NCBI GenBank assembly: GCA_018267195.1
Contig: JAFDYY010000023.1
Coordinates: 1 to 49,841, forward strand
Source: Bacteroidota bacterium
GTDB taxonomy: Bacteria; Bacteroidota; Bacteroidia; Cytophagales; Cyclobacteriaceae
Length of the DNA: 49,841 bases
Direction: 5' to 3'
Both the position numbers and the translations under genes were made by a program. This document shows, one piece after another, positions 35,634-43,872 of the stretch. The notes under the pieces were generated by a model, which was given only the letters and a program-made list of their open reading frames with translations, ran no database searches and was not told where the DNA came from. Each line of letters begins with the position of its first letter. The stretch's first letter is position 1.

Positions 35634-38600
35634 TTAAAATTTAATTCCAATTAATAATACGTCATCTGTTTGTTTGTGTTCGCCTTTCCAGGCTTCCCAT
35701 TCTTGGTCAAAGATAAGGGAGGCTTCTGTCATCGTTATGCTGTGAACTCGTTCAATAATTTCGCGTGTTTTCTTAGGGCCAAATTTACGCACTTCAGAGC
35801 CGCCAAACTGATCGGGAAATCCGTCTGAGCTGAAATAGAACGAATCGCCTTTGCTTAACTGAAGCTTGGTGGTAGTAAAATTGGTTTGGTTTTTATAGAT
35901 ACCACCTCCGATCGGAAATTTATTTCCTTTTACTTCATCCATTACTCCGCCTTTCATAAAGTAGAGTGGGCGGTGGGCACCGGCATATTCTACGGTGTGC
36001 GTTTCGGTATTGATGCGGCATAGGGCTATATCCATTCCGTCTTTCGTGGCTGAGTCGTCTTGGTCTTGACGCAAGGTTTGGGTTACGCCTTCGTCCAACA
36101 GGTCTAATATTTTTCCCGGTTCGGTAATTTTTCTGGAACGCACGATGTCGTTCAACAGGAAGTAGCCAATCAGCGACAACAACGCACCCGGCACCCCGTG
36201 CCCGGTGCAATCTACGGCAGCAATGAAAATGTCTGTTTTGGTTTGTACAAACCAAGGGAAATCTCCGCTTACCACATCGCGCGGCTTGTAAAGAATAAAT
36301 GAATCAGGTAATGCTTTGTTGATTAAGCGTGTATTAGGCAGAATAGCGTTTTGAATGCGTTTGGCGTAATTGATGGAGTCGTTTATTTTTTTATTTTTAT
36401 TTTGAATCTCGACCTCAATTTCTTTGCGCTCGGTAATGTCGTGCGACACCATCAACACCGATTCAATGTTTTTCTGTTCATCGTATTCCGGAATAGCATT
36501 TACCTGCATGATGCGCTTTCCCATTTCAGAAGGGAAATCCATTTCCTGGGCAATAGTATTGTTGGTGGTATTTACCTGTTCTACAATGGAGAGCCATAAA
36601 TCAAGCACACCGGCATCCAACTCGGTTTCCTTCACGTTTTTGTTAAGGAACTGATGGGGCGATTTTCCTGTATAAGTTTGAATGGTAGGGTTGATGTACG
36701 AAATGGAACCCTGCTCGAGGCGGGTGATCAGGTCAGGTGAGTTTTCGGAGAGTGCCTGCATTTTACTGCGCATGCGTTGCTCTTGTTCAGCTCTTCTGCG
36801 TTCGGTAATATCGCGCGAGTTTAAGATGTATCCACGAATGGCCCGGTTGCTCATAAAATTGGTGCCCGTAGCCTCCAGCCAGATATAGTTTCCGTCTTGG
36901 GTTTGGTATTCATACTGCACCGTCACTTTTTCATCCGGGTTTTCGCGCAAACTTCGGAAGAGATTTTGTACCACTTCAATGCTGTTAGGGTGTACTTTTT
37001 CAATATCGTTGCTGCCCTGCATTTCTTTTTGGCCATAGCCGAAGATGCTTTCCACCGAAGGAGAAATGTACCGGATCGTACCATCTTCTTCGTAAATGGT
37101 AATTACTTCTGATGCGTTTTCCAGTAAAAGTTGGGTGCGTTTCTGGGTTTGGTTTACTTCCTCTATCTGTTCTTCCAATAGGGCGTTGCTCCGTTTCAAT
37201 TCTTCTTGCGTAGCCTGCATCTCTTCTGCATTTTGGCGCAACACTTCTTGTTTTTCCTGTAGTTCGTTGCTGAGTTGCTGAGATTCGGTAAGCAGTTTGC
37301 GGGTACGCTCATTTACTTTGATGGTGTAGATCGTACGGGCCAGAATAACGCTTAATTCCTGCACAAATTTTACCTGCAGGTCATCAAACTTTTTCATACC
37401 GGCAAACTCCAGCAATCCATATACTTCTTCGTTTGTAATGAGGGGTACAATAAGGATGCAGTTGGGTTTTTGCTCACCCAAAATTCCGGAAGTGATGGAT
37501 AAATAATCGTCCGGGATTTCCGTCCGCATAACAGTATCTTTTTCAGCTGCGGCCTGCCCCACCAACCCTTCGGCAAACCGAAATGTTTTCTTTAAATATT
37601 TTTTCCGACTGTAGGCAAAACTGGCGCGAATCTCTATCAGCATCTGCTCGCGGTCGTCCTTATTAACATCATAAAATACACCCTGAATGGCTCCGATCCG
37701 TTCGGCTATGAAGTGGATCACATCATTACCTAAATCATCTACCGAATCATGAGCTCTCAGGATTTCCGCCACTTCGGCCACTCCGCGCACTATCCAGTTG
37801 CGCTCTTTTTCTTTTTGCTCATTCTGGATGAGGTCATCGCGCATGTGCAGCAAGGCCTGACCTAACGTGTCGTTTTCACTAACAGGCTGAAAGGGTGTAT
37901 CTAATTTACCTTCGCCTACGTTTTTGGCAAACTCTGCACTGTTTTTCAGGTTTTGTACTAACGAATTTACTTTGTCAGACATCTGCCCAAACTCATCATG
38001 GGTACCGGTGGCGGTATTTTCGGGCAATACGCCTTGCGATACCATATCTAACGTGCGCCCCATATTATTTAAAGGCTCGGTTAATGAACGCGAAAGCAAA
38101 GCGGCCATTGCCCAAGCCAGCAATAGGAGCACGGCAGCTGCTTCCAAGTATGTTTTTATTAGTTCTTTGCCCTGGCTGTTTAACTCATCGGTGTCAATTT
38201 TTACGACTAACCCCCATCCGGGCTGAGCAATTTTTCGGAAAATTTTTAAGGTTTCATTCCCCCGGTAATCCGGGTTGATGCTTAATCCGTTTTCTCCGGC
38301 CAGCGCTTTTTTTAACTCACCGCTGGCGGCACTGTTGTTAGTAATTGGTTTTAAAAAAGCCCCCGGGTCGTTTCGCAGCGGGCTGACGATGATTACGTGT
38401 TTTGATACCGGGTCTATTTGCCCCAGGTAGCTTTCGCCTGTTTTTCCGATGTTGCCGGTAGCCAGTTTTTGATAGAGTGGATCAAGATCAATTTTAAAAG
38501 CAAGCAGTTTATCAGACAGAGACACCGCAGCAAATAAAAAATATTTTTCTTTTTCTTTTTTTACGGCACTATATTGAAGGGAAGAGGCAGCGCGATCAAA

Positions 38601-39002
38601 AAAACCTTTGTCCAGGTTGGCCAGTAAACTTCCTTTGGGGTTTTCGGCATCCGTAGACACCATTACATTGCCCTCTTTATTTAGCAAATACACAGCATGG
38701 AATGCATAAATCTCGCGCAGGGAGTTCAATGTTTTCTCAAGGGAGTCAGGAGCGGAAGAAATGATTTTCCTAACGGGCTCGGATTGTTGCAGAAATTTAG
38801 CTGTCGTGCTGATGTGCTCAAAGAAATGGTTAGTAAGCAGTGCTTGTTGGTCGGCCACGGCCGTTAGGCTGGCATTCAGTTTATCCTGCTCTGCGCTTAC
38901 ATTTAGCCGGTAGGTAAAGACTGAAAATACTACGGCTACCATGGCCACCAGCAACACGATGAGCCCCGTTATCTTAGCACTTATTTTTAAATTTTTAAAC
39001 AT
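35634..39002 (-). CDS. siaA: SiaA-like membrane PP2C phosphatase with CACHE-like, HAMP, GAF and PAS domains
   Basis: A 1122-residue sensor phosphatase. Order: helix 1 (residues 12-31), a periplasmic CACHE-like sensor (about 35-280), helix 2 (286-304), HAMP (305-360) with a second HAMP-like stretch to about 395, GAF (about 405-560), coiled coil (565-630), PAS (640-735), PAS (750-860), and a SpoIIE-type PP2C phosphatase (880-1122). Metal-binding Asp are Asp914 ('SGDF') and Asp931 ('VDCTGHG'), with 'GMD' and 'DDVLL' near the end. It should dephosphorylate SiaC. It is far larger than Pseudomonas SiaA (about 660) because of the GAF and PAS insertions, which implies extra inputs. Confidence 0.9.
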   Translation of the reverse strand: MFKNLKISAKITGLIVLLVAMVAVVFSVFTYRLNVSAEQDKLNASLTAVADQQALLTNHFFEHISTTAKFLQQSEPVRKIISSAPDSLEKTLNSLREIYAFHAVYLLNKEGNVMVSTDAENPKGSLLANLDKGFFDRAASSLQYSAVKKEKEKYFLFAAVSLSDKLLAFKIDLDPLYQKLATGNIGKTGESYLGQIDPVSKHVIIVSPLRNDPGAFLKPITNNSAASGELKKALAGENGLSINPDYRGNETLKIFRKIAQPGWGLVVKIDTDELNSQGKELIKTYLEAAAVLLLLAWAMAALLSRSLTEPLNNMGRTLDMVSQGVLPENTATGTHDEFGQMSDKVNSLVQNLKNSAEFAKNVGEGKLDTPFQPVSENDTLGQALLHMRDDLIQNEQKEKERNWIVRGVAEVAEILRAHDSVDDLGNDVIHFIAERIGAIQGVFYDVNKDDREQMLIEIRASFAYSRKKYLKKTFRFAEGLVGQAAAEKDTVMRTEIPDDYLSITSGILGEQKPNCILIVPLITNEEVYGLLEFAGMKKFDDLQVKFVQELSVILARTIYTIKVNERTRKLLTESQQLSNELQEKQEVLRQNAEEMQATQEELKRSNALLEEQIEEVNQTQKRTQLLLENASEVITIYEEDGTIRYISPSVESIFGYGQKEMQGSNDIEKVHPNSIEVVQNLFRSLRENPDEKVTVQYEYQTQDGNYIWLEATGTNFMSNRAIRGYILNSRDITERRRAEQEQRMRSKMQALSENSPDLITRLEQGSISYINPTIQTYTGKSPHQFLNKNVKETELDAGVLDLWLSIVEQVNTTNNTIAQEMDFPSEMGKRIMQVNAIPEYDEQKNIESVLMVSHDITERKEIEVEIQNKNKKINDSINYAKRIQNAILPNTRLINKALPDSFILYKPRDVVSGDFPWFVQTKTDIFIAAVDCTGHGVPGALLSLIGYFLLNDIVRSRKITEPGKILDLLDEGVTQTLRQDQDDSATKDGMDIALCRINTETHTVEYAGAHRPLYFMKGGVMDEVKGNKFPIGGGIYKNQTNFTTTKLQLSKGDSFYFSSDGFPDQFGGSEVRKFGPKKTREIIERVHSITMTEASLIFDQEWEAWKGEHKQTDDVLLIGIKF

Positions 39003-39018
39003 ACGCTATCCTTCAAAA

Positions 39019-39801
39019 TTAAATCTCGCTCAATATACCGGTACCTTCTTCTACTTGTTTTTTTACAGCCTCGCTCAAAGCAGAGAACGTGGCAATTTCG
39101 ATTACGCCTAGCACATTATTTTCTTTTTTTACAGGAAAAATAAAAAGATACTTGGGTAATGCGTTGCCCAAACCGCTACCGATGCGGGCCGCATAGCCTT
39201 CGGGCAGTTCGTCTAAGTATAGGCTCTTGGCTGTGGCAGCCACCTGGCCAATCAGCCCTTCACCGGACTGAAAAGAGGGCGTTGCCTCGTCTTCGTTCAG
39301 CACCACGGCAAAGCCATACGACAGATTTAGGCTCTTATCTTTTTCAAGTTGGTAAAGTGCACCCTGCCCGGCATTGAGTTGGTGGCAAATGTTATTGAGT
39401 GCAGCTTGCCATTTTTCTTCTTTTGATTTTGCTTCTTTTATTTTCTCGCGAAGAATGGCAACGGAGAAATGGCCGGAGGTATGGGCGCCATCTGCTTTTT
39501 GCGATGAAGTATTGGTGTCTTCCAGCTTTTTATCAAGATATACGATTACTTCTTTTTTTGACAGGCGGGTATAGTGCAGCGCCAAGTAACTGAAGGTAAA
39601 AACCAGCCCAATAACAATAAACAATCGGGTAAATACGAAATCTGCCCGGTGAGAATCTATCATTCCACCCTTAAAAACGAGATCGTATTTTAGGGTAGCT
39701 AAAAAATATACGGCCAGCAGCAGAAACCCAAAGAAGCAAACCGTTACCAGGCGGTTTACTTTATGAGAGTCTTTAAAAAATTGTTGAATTTGTTCAATCA
39801 T
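39019..39801 (-). CDS. Membrane-anchored GAF-domain protein
   Basis: A 260-residue protein with two N-terminal membrane helices (residues 17-37 and 56-80), a helical linker and a C-terminal GAF domain (about 125-258; 'GQGALYQLEKDK', 'GEGLIGQVAATAKSLYL', 'FPVKKENNVLGVIEIA'). There is no output domain, so it likely works by contact, perhaps handing a ligand or redox signal to the adjacent phosphatase, whose GAF is similar. Its start overlaps the cheB stop by 4 nt (ATGA), showing translational coupling. Confidence 0.85.
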   Translation of the reverse strand: MIEQIQQFFKDSHKVNRLVTVCFFGFLLLAVYFLATLKYDLVFKGGMIDSHRADFVFTRLFIVIGLVFTFSYLALHYTRLSKKEVIVYLDKKLEDTNTSSQKADGAHTSGHFSVAILREKIKEAKSKEEKWQAALNNICHQLNAGQGALYQLEKDKSLNLSYGFAVVLNEDEATPSFQSGEGLIGQVAATAKSLYLDELPEGYAARIGSGLGNALPKYLFIFPVKKENNVLGVIEIATFSALSEAVKKQVEEGTGILSEI

Positions 39802-40391
39802 CGGTATAGTTTATCTAATTCATTCATCAAACTTACAATTTCATCTGTTTTCAGTACATAATCTATTTTGGTAAGCGATAAGGCCGCCCGTGGCATGGTG
39901 TCAATCATACATTCGGTAGGTTCTTGCACGATCGTAAGCCCGCCCCGGTCTTTAATGTGCTTCATACCCAATCCGCCATCGCGGTTAGCACCCGAAAGCA
40001 AAATACCGATCAGTTTTTCGCGGTACACGTAAGCGGCTGTACTCAGCGTAATATCAATAGCCGGCCGCGAGTTGTTTACCATCTCTTCGGTACTCATGGC
40101 AAAATAATTTCCCAGTTCTACGGACATATGGTAATTAGACGGAGCCAAATAAACTCCGCCTTTTTTTATCTGTTCTTTGTCGTGCGGCTCTACAACCGGG
40201 AAAACACTTTTAATCGAAAGAGCTTCCACGAAGCCATTGCGCACGTGTTTCAGCCGGTGCAGGCACATGATGATGGGCAGCGGAAAGGTTTTGGGCAACT
40301 GTGCTAATATTTTCGTGATGCCCTGAAAACTCCCGGCCGATCCACCTATAACAACGGCCTTATAACTGTTATTGAGATTGAACCTGCTCAT
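39798..40391 (-). CDS. cheB: CheB-type methylesterase, catalytic domain only
   Basis: A 197-residue protein that is only the C-terminal esterase domain of CheB; the receiver domain is missing. The catalytic triad is Ser18 ('GGSAGS'), His45 ('CLHR') and Asp138 ('GANRDG'). CheB removes methyl groups from, or deamidates, receptor glutamates. Without a receiver it may be always active or controlled by its neighbours. It follows cheR by 8 nt. No chemoreceptor gene is in view. Confidence 0.88.
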   Translation of the reverse strand: MSRFNLNNSYKAVVIGGSAGSFQGITKILAQLPKTFPLPIIMCLHRLKHVRNGFVEALSIKSVFPVVEPHDKEQIKKGGVYLAPSNYHMSVELGNYFAMSTEEMVNNSRPAIDITLSTAAYVYREKLIGILLSGANRDGGLGMKHIKDRGGLTIVQEPTECMIDTMPRAALSLTKIDYVLKTDEIVSLMNELDKLYR

Positions 40392-40399
40392 CGCCCGGC

Positions 40400-41224
40400 T
40401 TAATCTTTTATTTTCTTATATACTTTCTCTTCGTTGTTCACCACTAAAAAGCGGTTGGCCACATCGCACCAGATCAACGATTCTTTAGATCCGATGGCTA
40501 AGTAGCCGTATTTGAACAAACTGGCATGAAACTTCTTAAGTACTTCATTCTGCAATGCCTGGTTGAAGTAGATCATAACATTGCGGCAAAGAATAAGATC
40601 GAACTTATTAAATACTTCGCCTAACACCAGATCGTGCCTGCGGAAGGTAACATTGGCCAAGAGTCCTTTATCAAAAATCACTTTTCCGTTTTCTTCTTTG
40701 TAGTAATCGCGGAGCGACCATTTACCTTCGTACCGGATGTAGTTCTTTTCGTTGATCTCCATGTTTTTTACCGGGTAGGAGATAGCTTTGGCTTTTTCTA
40801 AAATGGTAACATCGAGGTCGGTGGCAAATAAAGATACTTGATTGTGGATACCCATTTCGCGCAGCAAGATGGCCATGGAGAGCACCTCCTCGCCTGAAGA
40901 ACACCCCGCGTGCCAAATATTGAATGTTTTGTGGTTGAGCAGGATATCGGGTATGATTTCATCGCGCAGGGCGCGCCAAAAGCCGGGATCGCGAAACATT
41001 TCGGTTACGTTTACCGTCAGTTCGTCTAAAAATTCATTAATAAATGTGGGCGAATCGTTCAGGCGCTTGATCAGCGACTCAATGGTAAGGTTTTTTAATT
41101 CAAGAATCCGCAGAATCCGTCTTTTAAAAGACGACATAGCGTAGTTGCGAAAATCATAACCATGCCGGGTATGGATTAACTCGGTAATGCGTTTGAGGTC
41201 GTTGATGTCGATGTCGGTAATCAC
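40400..41224 (-). CDS. cheR: CheR-type protein glutamate methyltransferase
   Basis: A 274-residue SAM-dependent methyltransferase with the CheR N-terminal helical domain (about 1-75; 'DFRNYAMSSFKRR') and the SAM motif 'HAGCSSGEE' (105-113). 'FDLILCRNVMIYFN' is typical. CheR methylates receptor glutamates, using SAM. It is first in the signalling block, behind a perfect -7 box and a palindrome. The target here is unclear; the neighbouring HAMP phosphatase or GAF protein is an option. Confidence 0.93.
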   Translation of the reverse strand: MITDIDINDLKRITELIHTRHGYDFRNYAMSSFKRRILRILELKNLTIESLIKRLNDSPTFINEFLDELTVNVTEMFRDPGFWRALRDEIIPDILLNHKTFNIWHAGCSSGEEVLSMAILLREMGIHNQVSLFATDLDVTILEKAKAISYPVKNMEINEKNYIRYEGKWSLRDYYKEENGKVIFDKGLLANVTFRRHDLVLGEVFNKFDLILCRNVMIYFNQALQNEVLKKFHASLFKYGYLAIGSKESLIWCDVANRFLVVNNEEKVYKKIKD

Positions 41225-41252
41225 AGGAGCGTATAATCGGATTTCAAAAAAA

Positions 41253-41260
41253 CAAAAATA
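41253..41260 (-). promoter_or_regulatory. -7 box before cheR
   Basis: Minus-strand TATTTTTG, a perfect TAnnTTTG match, ending 28 nt before the cheR start codon. No TTTG is found at the ideal distance; TTC stands there instead. Confidence 0.5.
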
Positions 41261-41264
41261 ATGG

Positions 41265-41279
41265 CAGCCTTGCAGGCTG
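41265..41279. promoter_or_regulatory. Palindrome beside the cheR -7 box (operator or terminator of cdd)
   Basis: CAGCCT-TGC-AGGCTG is a perfect inverted repeat with 6-bp arms, 4 nt upstream of the -7 box, inside the would-be spacer. It could be a repressor site for the Che-Sia block. On the minus strand it is also followed by a T-rich stretch, so it may instead end cdd transcription. Confidence 0.5.
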
Positions 41280-41327
41280 AAGGGTAGAATATAGCATAAA
41301 TATTACATGGGTTGCATCCTTTGGTTT

Positions 41328-41795
41328 TTACTCTAACGATTCTTTCCCAAAACTTACGGGCATCAGGGTGCTGGCTGTTGCTTTTAGCCATTTGCCGGCT
41401 TCGCCCAACATAATTATTTCAATGGGTTTCTTTTGCCGGGCTTCAAATTCAAGTAAAACCTGGCGGCAGGCACCGCAGCACGTGGCGGCAGTCAGGTCTT
41501 TGTGGTTTTTCTTGTGCGCTACCACGGCCAGTTTGGTTATTGTCCTGCCCGGGTGGGCAGAAGTGGCGGCATATAAGGCCACCCGCTCGGCACACATGCA
41601 CAAAGGAAAGGAGGCGTTTTCCTGGTTGGCTCCGGTTATCACCGTGCCGTCATCCAGCATCAAAGCTGCGCCTACACAAAATTTAGAGTAGGGTGCATAA
41701 GAAAAGACGGTTGTTTCTTTTGCTTTATGCACCAGGTACTTCGACTCGGAATCTAGGTCTTCTACGTGTTCAAAATGCTGAATCGTGGTTTTCAT
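41328..41795 (-). CDS. cdd: Cytidine deaminase
   Basis: A 155-residue zinc enzyme that converts cytidine and deoxycytidine to the uridines. Zinc ligands Cys68 ('CAE', with catalytic Glu70), Cys107 and Cys110 ('CGACR') are present, with 'YAPYSKFCVGAAL' as the family start. I place the start at ATG 41795: an upstream in-frame start at 41960 would add 55 odd residues and run into the divergent gene. It is slightly longer than usual (about 130-140) because of a 30-residue N-terminal part. Confidence 0.9.
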   Translation of the reverse strand: MKTTIQHFEHVEDLDSESKYLVHKAKETTVFSYAPYSKFCVGAALMLDDGTVITGANQENASFPLCMCAERVALYAATSAHPGRTITKLAVVAHKKNHKDLTAATCCGACRQVLLEFEARQKKPIEIIMLGEAGKWLKATASTLMPVSFGKESLE

Positions 41796-41875
41796 AAACA
41801 GGTGAAGCAGAAAGTTAGTTAAATTCTTGAAAAAGAGATAAGGACGGCTAAGATTATGCAATACCCGGAAACTGG

Positions 41876-41883
41876 TAATTTTG
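41876..41883 (+). promoter_or_regulatory. -7 box 4 nt before a start codon
   Basis: TAATTTTG is a perfect -7 match; the ATG of the saccharopine reductase-like gene follows at 41888. The transcript would start at or near the ATG. No clear -33 TTTG is seen. Confidence 0.45.
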
Positions 41884-41887
41884 AGGT

Positions 41888-43225
41888 ATGAAAAAAATTC
41901 TTGTATTAGGAGCCGGCCGTTCTTCTTCGGCCTTAATTTCTTATTTAATAAAGCACGCACCGGCCCACGATTGGCAGGTAACCGTGGCCGATTTCTCTCT
42001 AAAGGCGGCAGCCGAAAAGATTAATTCTTCGCCTTATGCCAAGGCAATTGAATTTAAAATAGAAAACACGGAGAACAGTCGAGAGGTAATCCGTCAGGCT
42101 GATGTGGTGATATCGCTTGTTCCGGCCGTTCTCCATCCCAAGGTAGCACTCATTTGTTTGCAGGAAGGAAAACACTTGATGACCGCCAGCTACGTTTCAG
42201 ATGAAATGAAAAGCCTGCACCAAGAGGCAAAATCGAAAGGTCTTTTGTTTCTCAATGAAAGCGGGCTTGATCCCGGCATAGACCACATGAGTGCCATGCA
42301 GGTAATTACTAAAATTAAACAAGCAGGCGGAGAGGTGTATTCTTTTGAGTCTTTTACCGGTGGGCTGATAGCCCCTGAAACCGCAGTTGATAACCCCTGG
42401 CGATATAAGTTTACCTGGAACCCCCGCAATGTGGTAATGGCCGGCCAGAGCACAGCCAAGTTTTTGCAAGATGGAATGTTCCGGTATATTCCCTATCAGC
42501 AATTATTTGCCCGCACTACCCCCATCTCCGTTCCCGGCCTGGATGAATACGATGGCTATGCCAACCGCGATTCATTAAAGTATGCCGGGGTGTACGGGTT
42601 GCAAAATTGTCAAACTATTTTGCGGGGCACGCTGCGGAACAAAGGCTATTGCCAGGCATGGAATATTCTGGTTCAACTAGGCTGCTGTGACGATACATTT
42701 AAAATGGAGAATGTTGAAACCATGACCCACCGGCAATTTATGGCTTCATTCATTGGAACCGAAAAAAATGTAGAGCAAGAGATTTTAAGGCAGTTTAATA
42801 TTGCCGGGCAAGGCGAAGAGATGAAGCGTTTGATTTGGAGTGGCTTTTTCACCAATGAAAAAGTAGGGTTAACAGAAGGTACTCCGGCCCAAATTCTGGA
42901 ACATATACTTAATAAAAAATGGAAGCTTAACCCGGGCGATAAAGATTTTATTGTGATGTGGCATCGTTTCAGGTACAACCAGCAGGGGGAAATGAAAGAA
43001 ACACAAGCATGGCTAACAGCTACGGGCGAAAACGAGACTCATACGGCCATGGCCAAAACAGTAGGTTTACCGCTGGCCATCGCCACCCGGTTATTGCTAC
43101 AAAATAAAATAGAGAGCCGTGGCGTGGTGATTCCCGTAGAGGATGAATTTTATAATCCGATCCTGAAGGAATTGAGCCTATTGGGGGTGGAATTGAAAGA
43201 GATAACAAGACCGATTTACAGCTAA
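41888..43225 (+). CDS. Saccharopine dehydrogenase-like oxidoreductase
   Basis: A 445-residue protein with an N-terminal Rossmann fold ('KKILVLGAGRSSSALISYL', nucleotide loop) and 'NESGLDPGIDHMSA' plus 'SFTGGLIAPE', both family signatures of saccharopine reductase and related enzymes. Such enzymes act in lysine or homospermidine metabolism, using NAD(P). The best guess is a saccharopine dehydrogenase-type lysine enzyme, but the exact reaction is open. Its stop overlaps the next start by one base (TAATG), so the two genes are translationally coupled. Confidence 0.85.
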   Translation: MKKILVLGAGRSSSALISYLIKHAPAHDWQVTVADFSLKAAAEKINSSPYAKAIEFKIENTENSREVIRQADVVISLVPAVLHPKVALICLQEGKHLMTASYVSDEMKSLHQEAKSKGLLFLNESGLDPGIDHMSAMQVITKIKQAGGEVYSFESFTGGLIAPETAVDNPWRYKFTWNPRNVVMAGQSTAKFLQDGMFRYIPYQQLFARTTPISVPGLDEYDGYANRDSLKYAGVYGLQNCQTILRGTLRNKGYCQAWNILVQLGCCDDTFKMENVETMTHRQFMASFIGTEKNVEQEILRQFNIAGQGEEMKRLIWSGFFTNEKVGLTEGTPAQILEHILNKKWKLNPGDKDFIVMWHRFRYNQQGEMKETQAWLTATGENETHTAMAKTVGLPLAIATRLLLQNKIESRGVVIPVEDEFYNPILKELSLLGVELKEITRPIYS

Positions 43226-43869
43226 TGGATTTTTCTTCGTATTTCTTATCGGTGCCTAGACTTGTGCTATTGTCGGGGGTAATCGTTACCGCCCAAGAAG
43301 CAGGAGCTCAGGAATGGGTAAAAGAATATTACGAAAAAGGCCATGTAAAAGCAGTTGGCCAGATAATGGCCGGAAAAAAAGAAGGCGAATGGATTTACTA
43401 CTACCCTTCCGGAAAGAAAAATTCTATTGAAAACTACAAGGGAGGGGAACTTCATGGTGGAGTGATTTATTTTTATCCAACCGAAATAGTGCAGGGAAAA
43501 GAAATTTGGCGGGAAGGAAAAATGCAGGATTCCGCCTGGTATTTTCATTCCAATGGCAAGTTGAAAAGCAAAGGAAAATTTCATGAATCGCAATATGAGG
43601 GCTTGTGGAAACACTATTTCAGCAATGAAAAATTAGAACGGATAGTAAATTACCAAAACGGTTTGCCCGAAGGCGATACCTTTGTATATAACGAAAAAGG
43701 ATACCTTGTGCAGGAAGGAAAATATCATCAAGCCCTGGAGGAAGGCGAATGGAAATTTTATGATGAGGAAGGCCGGCTTCGGTTTACAGGAAGTTATCAA
43801 TCGGGGAAACCGGCAGGAACATGGTATGAAATAAGAAACGGCAAGAATAAAGTTTACAAAAAATACTGA
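43225..43869 (+). CDS. Exported MORN/YwqK-like repeat protein
   Basis: A 214-residue protein with an N-terminal hydrophobic leader (residues 8-28, cleavage near 'AGAQ') and about seven repeats of the pattern G-x-W-x-(F/Y)-Y-x-x-(S/N)-G-K, for example 'EGEWIYYYPSGK' and 'EGEWKFYDEEGR'. MORN-like YwqK proteins are often annotated as antitoxin-like, but no toxin is near. It is coupled to the saccharopine reductase-like gene by one overlapping base. Role unknown. Confidence 0.8.
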   Translation: MDFSSYFLSVPRLVLLSGVIVTAQEAGAQEWVKEYYEKGHVKAVGQIMAGKKEGEWIYYYPSGKKNSIENYKGGELHGGVIYFYPTEIVQGKEIWREGKMQDSAWYFHSNGKLKSKGKFHESQYEGLWKHYFSNEKLERIVNYQNGLPEGDTFVYNEKGYLVQEGKYHQALEEGEWKFYDEEGRLRFTGSYQSGKPAGTWYEIRNGKNKVYKKY

Positions 43870-43872
43870 AGG

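Noticed and set aside
41796..41960. N-terminal extension of the cytidine deaminase frame up to 41960
   Set aside because: The extra 55 residues do not resemble the family and overlap the start of the divergent saccharopine reductase-like gene; ATG 41795 gives a normal protein.
43225..43869. YwqK-like protein as antitoxin of a toxin-antitoxin pair
   Set aside because: No toxin-like gene is adjacent, it has a leader for export, and it is coupled to a metabolic gene instead.
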